Positions 58,289 through 64,000 of a stretch of DNA of 64,000 nt are shown piece after piece; position 1 is the stretch's first letter; every line of letters begins with the position of its first letter. The translations under genes and the position numbers were made by a program. This stretch comes from Pollutibacter sp044353505. Lineage in GTDB: Bacteria; Bacteroidota; Bacteroidia; Chitinophagales; Chitinophagaceae. The DNA is taken from NCBI GenBank assembly GCA_044353505.1, contig JBILBU010000005.1, forward strand, positions 1-64,000. Reading direction: 5' to 3'. The notes below the pieces were generated by a model, which was given only the letters and a program-made list of their open reading frames with translations, made no database searches and was not told the origin of the DNA.

Positions 58289-59533
58289 ATGGCAAAGTAC
58301 CTGATGAACCCCAGCTTTTCTTCCCTTAAATACCCCGAATTCAGGATTTATCTCATTGCCCGCTTTATTTTCATCATGGTGCTTACCATGCAGGCAACGC
58401 TGATTAGCTGGAAGATTTTTGAGATTACAAAAGACCCTTTCAGTATTGGATTAATAGGCTTGGTTGAATTTGTTCCTGCGGTGATCATGGCATTCTACGC
58501 CGGATATGTAATCGACCGAAGTGATCGAAAAAAGTTATTTCACTATAGCATTGGAGCAAATTTGATCCTGACTATTTTATTCGCTTACGTTACGAGCCAA
58601 CATGCCTACAATCATCTTAACCAATCTAACATACTAATGAGTATGTATGGAATTGTTTTCTGTACTGGGATAGCAAGGGCATTCAGTGGACCCTCCTCCT
58701 TTGCATTGGTGAGCAGTCTTGTTCCAAAAGAAGAGATTCCAAACGCCATCACTTGGCATAGTGGGTCATGGCAGATTGCTGCAGTTGGCGGACCGGCCAT
58801 TGGAGGATTACTCTACGCTGCCACTGGAATCACATTCACCTTCATGCTCATCATCCTTTTGTTGCTTGTTTCAATAACCATCTTATTTTATGTTAGTCCA
58901 AAGTCACCACCAGAGCTGATTGAAAAAGAATCCATGCTTAAAAGCATACGTGAGGGTTTTAAGTTTGTTTGGAAAACAAAAGAAATACTTGGAGTGTTGA
59001 GCCTGGACCTATTTGCGGTTTTCTTTGGCGGAGCCACTGCCATGCTTCCCTACTTTACCGACGTCATCCTGAAGACAGGAGCACAGGGGCTAGGTTTGCT
59101 TCGCTCTGCGCCAGCAGTAGGCGCGATAACGCTTATGCTACTAATCCACTTCATCCCACTGAAAAAAAATCAGGGAAAAATTATGATATGGTGCGTGGGA
59201 GGATTTGGATTGTCGATCATACTGTTTGGGCTCTCCAACATGTTTTGGATTTCAGCATTGGCTTTATTTGTTTCCGGTTTTCTTGACGGCATCAGCATCC
59301 TTATTCGATCTACTATTTTACAATTAAAAACCCCGGAAGAAATGAGAGGTAGGGTTTCGTCACTCAATAGCATCTTCATCATGTCATCCAATGAGTTGGG
59401 TGCTTTTGAGAGTGGCGTGATGTCAAAATTAATTGGTGTGATCCCTTCCGTAATTGTTGGTGGAGGGATGACGATGGCTATTGCTGGCTTAACGTGGTTT
59501 AAGCTACCCGCAGTTAAAAAAATAGAGTATTAA
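58289..59533 (+). CDS. MFS transporter (transmembrane secretion effector type)
   Basis: The 414-residue protein has twelve hydrophobic helices and the MFS loop motif in GYVIDRSDRKKLF (about residues 72-84). It resembles the EntS/MFS_3 group (PF05977) in FALVSSLVPKEEIPNAITWHSGSWQ (quoted in part: SLVPKEEIPNAITWHSGSW) and GPAIGGLLYAATG. MRGRVSSLNSIFIMSSNELG lies near the end. These usually export small molecules, but the substrate is not known. The start could be the second ATG at 58304. Confidence 0.87.
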   Translation: MAKYLMNPSFSSLKYPEFRIYLIARFIFIMVLTMQATLISWKIFEITKDPFSIGLIGLVEFVPAVIMAFYAGYVIDRSDRKKLFHYSIGANLILTILFAYVTSQHAYNHLNQSNILMSMYGIVFCTGIARAFSGPSSFALVSSLVPKEEIPNAITWHSGSWQIAAVGGPAIGGLLYAATGITFTFMLIILLLLVSITILFYVSPKSPPELIEKESMLKSIREGFKFVWKTKEILGVLSLDLFAVFFGGATAMLPYFTDVILKTGAQGLGLLRSAPAVGAITLMLLIHFIPLKKNQGKIMIWCVGGFGLSIILFGLSNMFWISALALFVSGFLDGISILIRSTILQLKTPEEMRGRVSSLNSIFIMSSNELGAFESGVMSKLIGVIPSVIVGGGMTMAIAGLTWFKLPAVKKIEY

Positions 59534-59599
59534 AAGCATGATTGAAACTAAGCAGAGATAAATGTTTTGCAAGCAAGTGACTGCTAACCCCCTATTGGC

Positions 59600-60085
59600 C
59601 TAGGCGCCCTTCTCCATCAAACCCTCTATGACAAGATAGGCAGCAGGACAGAAGGATGTATTTTTTAGTGTTAGCGGTTGGCGTTTAAAAAAAACATCCT
59701 CGTCAGTATAGGGGAATCGCTTACAGTCAGACGGTCGATCGTCATAGATTGAACAAAAATTGTCGTCACCCAGAAAAGGGCAGGGCTTTGAGCGAAGCAC
59801 ATAGTCGCCATCACCATCAACCATCAGGTATGTTTCAATAAAAACACTCTCTTTTAGGCCTAAAAGCTTGCTAATCCTTTTAAGGTCCGGTGTTTTGAAC
59901 CGGGGTGAGAAGTTCTTGCAACAATTGGCACAGCTAAGGCAATCCACCTTCTCAAAAGCCTGTTCGTGAAGGTCTGGCAAGGCTTTCAAGACCTTATTTT
60001 TATTGGCGCGCTGCAGAAAGCCCTTATACAGCTTGGCTCTCTCGGCAGATTTTGCCTCCCAATTGTTTAACAACTCATCAGACAT
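59600..60085 (-). CDS. YkgJ-family cysteine-cluster protein
   Basis: The 161-residue cytoplasmic protein has the zinc- or iron-binding pattern CLSCANCC (about residues 49-56), then KPCPFLGDDNFCSIYDDRPSDCKRFPY (quoted in part: CPFLGDDNFCSIYDDRPSDC). This matches the YkgJ/CxxCxxCC family (PF03692). The function of the family is not established; a metal cluster is likely. It is divergent from gcvP. Confidence 0.88.
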   Translation of the reverse strand: MSDELLNNWEAKSAERAKLYKGFLQRANKNKVLKALPDLHEQAFEKVDCLSCANCCKNFSPRFKTPDLKRISKLLGLKESVFIETYLMVDGDGDYVLRSKPCPFLGDDNFCSIYDDRPSDCKRFPYTDEDVFFKRQPLTLKNTSFCPAAYLVIEGLMEKGA

Positions 60086-60189
60086 GCTGCAAAGGTAAGC
60101 ACAAAGCGCACTTGATTGAATGTTTCACCATTTAATCCACATTCGTGTTTTTCGGTACACAAAGAGCGGTATTACTGCCCCCTTCTGTT

Positions 60190-60197
60190 TAAATTTG
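60190..60197 (+). promoter_or_regulatory. Candidate -7 element of gcvP
   Basis: TAAATTTG fits TAnnTTTG exactly and lies 59 bp before the chosen gcvP start. Its place inside the longer frame (from 60116) supports the downstream ATG at 60257. Confidence 0.4.
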
Positions 60198-60256
60198 CAA
60201 CAATAGGATTCAGACCACTGAAACTAACCATTTTTTCACTTTTAACAGGGCTTAAC

Positions 60257-63145
60257 ATGAACCTTTTAGAGCAGCAAGAGAATGAATTTAGAAGTAGGCA
60301 TATTGGTCCAACTGCACAGGAAGAAAAAGACATGCTCCTCCTTATTGGCGAGGATAGCCTAGATGCCCTTATAAAAAAAACGGTTCCCCCAAACATCAGA
60401 AATGATAATGGGTTGACAGTGCCCCCAGCAATGAGTGAGGCTGCTTATCTGAACCACATCAGATCAGTTGGTGAAAAAAATATTATTGCGCAAAATTTTC
60501 TCGGTCAAGGTTATTATGGAACACACACACCGAGTGTTATCCTAAGAAATATTTTTGAAAATCCAGGATGGTATACCCAATACACGCCTTACCAAGCGGA
60601 GATTGCTCAAGGTAGACTTGAAAGCCTTTTGAATTTTCAGACCATGGTAAGCGACCTGACTGGATTGCCCATTGCCAATGCTTCACTGCTAGACGAATCC
60701 ACGGCAGCGGCAGAGGCCATGACCATGTTTTTTAATGCACTCAACAAGCAAGACAATATTGAACGACCCAAGTTTTTTGTTGATGAACATTGCTATCCCC
60801 AAACATTGGACCTGCTCGTTACAAGAGCACTGCCAATAGGAATAGAAATTGTTACCGGAAACAGCATGCATATTGAGATTGACGAGAGTTTTTTTGGTGC
60901 CCTCGTTCAGTACCCTGATAATCTTGGTAACCTGACCGACCATCGTGAGTTTATTGAAAAGGTGCATGCGGTTGGTGGCTATGTGGTAATGACTACCGAT
61001 TTATTGGCACTCACACTCATCACCTCTCCTGGAGAACTTGGTGCAGATGCCGCTTGTGGTTCATCACAACGATTTGGAGTGCCATTGGGATATGGTGGTC
61101 CACACGCTGCTTTTTTTGCCACCAAAGAAGATTTCAAACGCAGCATCCCAGGAAGAATCATAGGAGTAAGCATTGATGCCGAAGGAAACAGGGCACTGAG
61201 AATGGCGCTTCAAACAAGAGAGCAACACATCAAAAGAGAAAAAGCAACATCCAATATTTGCACTGCGCAAGCGCTTTTGGCAAATATTGCCGCAATGTAT
61301 GCAGTGTATCACGGACCCGTTGGAATTAAAAAAATTGCAGTGCGCACCTCTTTGTTTGCCCAAGCTGCTGCAAGGTCTTTGCGCGAGCTTGGATACACGA
61401 TTTCCAATGCAACATTTTTTGATACCATTACCGTAGCTACTGAAAAAGCTAGAGCAATTGTAGCGCAGGCAAGAGAAAAAAATATCAATTTCAGACTCAT
61501 TAATGATACACATATTGGAATAAGCTTTGACGAAACATCAACTACAAGTTCAGTACTGGATATGCTTGGCTGTTTTGATGAGCAACAGAAAGCCTCTTTT
61601 AATATATCCGAAGATGATTACCTGTCAAATATTCCAACTGCACTAACAAGAACTTCAAGCTTTCTTGATCACCCCGTCTTCAACTCACATCATAGCGAAA
61701 GCAAAATGATGCGTTACATCAAGTTTCTGGAGAACAAAGATTTATCGCTTAACACCTCCATGATATCACTTGGAAGTTGTACGATGAAACTTAATGCAGC
61801 AACTGAGATGATGCCTTTGAGCTGGCCAAGCTGGAGCCAAATTCATCCCTTCGCCCCCTTAAGCCAAACACAGGGATATCAATTCATGATTGATGAGTTG
61901 TCGAAATACCTATGTGAAATAACCGGCTTTGACGCGTGCAGCCTACAGCCCAATAGTGGGGCACAAGGAGAATATGCTGGACTGCTTGCAATAAGAGGAT
62001 ATCATTTGTCAAGAGGTGACCACCACAGGAACGTGATGATTATTCCAATTTCAGCACATGGAACCAATCCCGCATCTGCTGTGATGGCTGGAATGAAAGT
62101 TGTTGTGGTAAAGGCATTAGACAATGGGTATATCGATATAAAAGACTTGAAAGAAAAAGCGACCCAGTTCAGCGATACCCTAGCCGGTATCATGATTACG
62201 TATCCAAGTACTTACGGCGTTTACGAAGAGACAATAATTGATATTACTTCGATTATTCATGGCCATGGTGGTCAGGTATACATGGATGGTGCAAATATGA
62301 ATGCGCAGGTTGGACTGACTGCACCCGGACTAATTGGCGCTGATGTTTGTCACCTTAACCTCCACAAAACATTTGCCATCCCACATGGTGGAGGTGGACC
62401 TGGTATGGGCCCAATTTGTGTAAAGTCGCACCTATCCCCATTCCTACCTGGTCATTCTCAACTGTCTGATCATCCGGTAGACATCAAAAAAGGCAATACA
62501 GCAGTAAGTGCAACGCCCTATGGAAGTGCAAGTATATTGCTTATCAGTTATGGATATATTAGAATGCTAGGTGGAAATGGATTGAAGAGTGCCACCGAAT
62601 ATGCTATTCTAAATGCCAACTACATGAGGGCAAGGCTTCAAGATCATTATGATGTGCTTTATCTGGGTACCAATAGCACCTGTGCCCATGAATTCATTGT
62701 TGACTTGAGGCCGTTCAAAAAGACAGCAGATATTGAGGCAGAGGATTTGGCGAAACGGTTGATGGATTATGGTTTTCATGCCCCAACACTCAGTTTTCCT
62801 GTTCCCGGAACTGTAATGATTGAACCAACGGAAAGTGAAGACAAAGGAGAGCTTGATCGTTTTTGTGATGCGATGATTGCCATCAGAAAAGAGATTAGAG
62901 AAATTGAGCAAGAACAGGTGGATAAAAAAGAGAATGTTTTGAAACGAGCACCACATACCCAGGCTACCATTTGCGCTGATTCTTGGGATAGACCTTATTC
63001 GAGAGAGAAGGCTGCGTTCCCTCAAGATCGTTTAAGAAGCAACAAGTTTTGGCCCAGCATTGCTAGGGTAAACAATACGTATGGCGATAGAAATCTTGTC
63101 TGTACATGTGAGCCCGTTAGCAGTTATGCGGAGTCAGAGAAATAG
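60257..63145 (+). CDS. gcvP: Glycine dehydrogenase (decarboxylating), P protein
   Basis: From the ATG at 60257 the protein is 962 residues, the usual length of single-chain GcvP. The N-terminal half has FRSRHIGPTAQEEKDML and the QGYYGTHTP phrase (quoted in part), with YTPYQAEIAQGRLESLLNFQ (about 117-136). The C-terminal half has the PLP-binding Lys in HLNLHKTFAIPHGGGGPGMG (about 699-718). It decarboxylates glycine and loads the aminomethyl group on the H protein. The H and T protein genes are not in the window. gltB begins 139 bp downstream. Confidence 0.96.
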   Translation: MNLLEQQENEFRSRHIGPTAQEEKDMLLLIGEDSLDALIKKTVPPNIRNDNGLTVPPAMSEAAYLNHIRSVGEKNIIAQNFLGQGYYGTHTPSVILRNIFENPGWYTQYTPYQAEIAQGRLESLLNFQTMVSDLTGLPIANASLLDESTAAAEAMTMFFNALNKQDNIERPKFFVDEHCYPQTLDLLVTRALPIGIEIVTGNSMHIEIDESFFGALVQYPDNLGNLTDHREFIEKVHAVGGYVVMTTDLLALTLITSPGELGADAACGSSQRFGVPLGYGGPHAAFFATKEDFKRSIPGRIIGVSIDAEGNRALRMALQTREQHIKREKATSNICTAQALLANIAAMYAVYHGPVGIKKIAVRTSLFAQAAARSLRELGYTISNATFFDTITVATEKARAIVAQAREKNINFRLINDTHIGISFDETSTTSSVLDMLGCFDEQQKASFNISEDDYLSNIPTALTRTSSFLDHPVFNSHHSESKMMRYIKFLENKDLSLNTSMISLGSCTMKLNAATEMMPLSWPSWSQIHPFAPLSQTQGYQFMIDELSKYLCEITGFDACSLQPNSGAQGEYAGLLAIRGYHLSRGDHHRNVMIIPISAHGTNPASAVMAGMKVVVVKALDNGYIDIKDLKEKATQFSDTLAGIMITYPSTYGVYEETIIDITSIIHGHGGQVYMDGANMNAQVGLTAPGLIGADVCHLNLHKTFAIPHGGGGPGMGPICVKSHLSPFLPGHSQLSDHPVDIKKGNTAVSATPYGSASILLISYGYIRMLGGNGLKSATEYAILNANYMRARLQDHYDVLYLGTNSTCAHEFIVDLRPFKKTADIEAEDLAKRLMDYGFHAPTLSFPVPGTVMIEPTESEDKGELDRFCDAMIAIRKEIREIEQEQVDKKENVLKRAPHTQATICADSWDRPYSREKAAFPQDRLRSNKFWPSIARVNNTYGDRNLVCTCEPVSSYAESEK

Positions 63146-63284
63146 GAGAAAAAACCAATTTTTTTCTCTGAGTTATAGAAAAAATGAGCATTGTTTCGTA
63201 AATTTAATCGACCACCTCTTTGATTATTAGATAATTTTTATTTTTTGTGCCTATTTTTTAGATATTTTATAAAAACGATTAAAT

Positions 63285-64000
63285 ATGACTATAAATAGGG
63301 GTTTATACCGCCCGGAATTTGAACACGATGCGTGCGGTATTGGATTCGTTGCGAACATCAAGGGGAACAAGGGGCACCAGGTTATTTCTGATGCCTTAAC
63401 CATTCTTGAGAATATGGAGCACAGGGGTGCTTGTGGTTGCGAGAGCAATACGGGCGATGGTGCTGGAATCTTGATTCAGACACCACATGCCTTCTTTTTC
63501 GATGAGTGCCTGAAAATGGGCGTTCACCTTCCTTCATTTGGCAGGTATGGTGTTGGTTCGGTCTTCTTTCCAAAAGAAGCCAGGCTTCGTGAGGAGTGTA
63601 GGGATATTTTCAGCAGAACAGCAGAGGAACTCGGTTTAGAAATTCTTACCTGGAGAAAGGTTCCAGTAAATCCAACAGATATAGGACTTACAGCCCGTTC
63701 AGTTGAACCTGAAATTGAGCAAGTTTTCGTTGCATGCCCCGATCACATCACTGATCCAATGGCGTTTGAAAGAAAGCTTTTTGTGTTGAGGAATTATGCA
63801 ACCCACCTCATCAACAATACGGTTAAAAAAGATGCGATTGGATTTTATATTACATCGCTATCATACAAAATCATTGTTTACAAAGGTCAGCTTACCAGCA
63901 AGCAGGTAAGATCATACTATCCAGACCTTAGCAATAAAAAAGTTGTGAGTGCCCTTGGTCTTGTTCACTCAAGATTTGCTACAAACACTTTTCCTTCCTG
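63285..64000 (+). CDS. gltB: Glutamate synthase large subunit, truncated by the window edge
   Basis: The frame is open from the ATG at 63285 to the last base, giving 238 codons. The protein begins MTINRGLYRPEFEHDACGIGFVANIKG (quoted in part: YRPEFEHDACGIGFVA). The Cys of ACGIGF is the class II glutamine amidotransferase nucleophile exposed after removal of a short propeptide. MEHRGACGCESNTGDGAGIL follows (about residues 46-65). The visible part is therefore the glutaminase domain. The full protein would be about 1500 residues and, with GltD, makes two glutamates from glutamine and 2-oxoglutarate. Confidence 0.93.
   Translation, partial: MTINRGLYRPEFEHDACGIGFVANIKGNKGHQVISDALTILENMEHRGACGCESNTGDGAGILIQTPHAFFFDECLKMGVHLPSFGRYGVGSVFFPKEARLREECRDIFSRTAEELGLEILTWRKVPVNPTDIGLTARSVEPEIEQVFVACPDHITDPMAFERKLFVLRNYATHLINNTVKKDAIGFYITSLSYKIIVYKGQLTSKQVRSYYPDLSNKKVVSALGLVHSRFATNTFPS

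Noticed and set aside
60116..60256. 47-residue extension of gcvP
   Set aside because: It contains a TAAATTTG promoter element, and the family's N terminus begins at 60257.
61064..61513. 149-residue frame antisense to gcvP
   Set aside because: Cys/Ser-rich shadow of a conserved gene with no domain.
1..64000. CRISPR array, insertion sequence, prophage or toxin-antitoxin pair
   Set aside because: No regularly spaced direct repeats, transposase, integrase, phage structural gene or recognisable toxin-antitoxin gene was seen on either strand.

Overview
The window is a stretch of chromosome from a member of the Bacteroidota, probably a Cytophagales-like environmental bacterium. The assignment is an inference from gene content and signals. 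Start codons generally lack strong Shine-Dalgarno sequences, several promoters fit the Bacteroidota pattern TTG-N20-22-TAnnTTTG, NusB is a long (about 310 residue) form followed by DUF1573 and YajC genes, and menaquinone is made by the futalosine route (MqnE). No ribosomal RNA, CRISPR array, transposase, integrase or phage gene was found.

Layout. 1-4.5 kb is AT-rich: an unknown membrane protein, a small secreted protein, and a LysR regulator divergent from a two-gene unit. That unit encodes a degenerate beta-carbonic-anhydrase-like protein overlapping an SbtA-type bicarbonate transporter gene. 4.5-7 kb holds a photolyase of an unusual clade and an outer-membrane beta-barrel protein. 7-7.4 kb is a hairpin-rich spacer next to tRNA-Ser(UGA), containing a 17-bp copy of the tRNA 3' end. 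7.4-16.1 kb has a PhnA/YjdM-like gene and an L-fucose utilisation locus: two exported GH29 fucosidases flank dehydrogenase, lactonase, diketo-hydrolase, FucP permease and mutarotase genes. This is the non-phosphorylating L-fucose route, but no L-fuconate dehydratase is present.

16-31.9 kb is mostly housekeeping: a MutS2 lacking the Smr domain, MsrA lipoprotein, M1 peptidase, NlpC/P60 lipoprotein, DnaE, thioredoxin, a flippase, a CNT nucleoside transporter, MqnE, DUF2147 protein, FKBP lipoprotein and YhhN. 31.9-40.3 kb has groES-groEL, nusB-DUF1573-yajC-coaE-CPBP protease, RlmH, rhomboid protease, and tilS with a TPR-like gene. 40.3-49.5 kb has etfBA, a bifunctional nuclease with UVR motif, ispE, rocD, glnS, tRNA-Cys(GCA), a nucleoside phosphorylase, dapF and a NUDIX hydrolase. 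49.5-64 kb has mscL, clpB, a serine hydrolase, queG, an ABC-2 permease, sppA, folK, an MFS transporter, a YkgJ-type protein, gcvP, and gltB running off the right edge.

The most interesting parts are the SbtA / carbonic-anhydrase-like pair, the fucose locus with its missing dehydratase and a lysine-less SDR, the tRNA-Ser 3'-end duplication, the unusual photolyase, and some repeats and shared upstream elements. All functional statements come from reading translated sequences by eye; no database search was possible.
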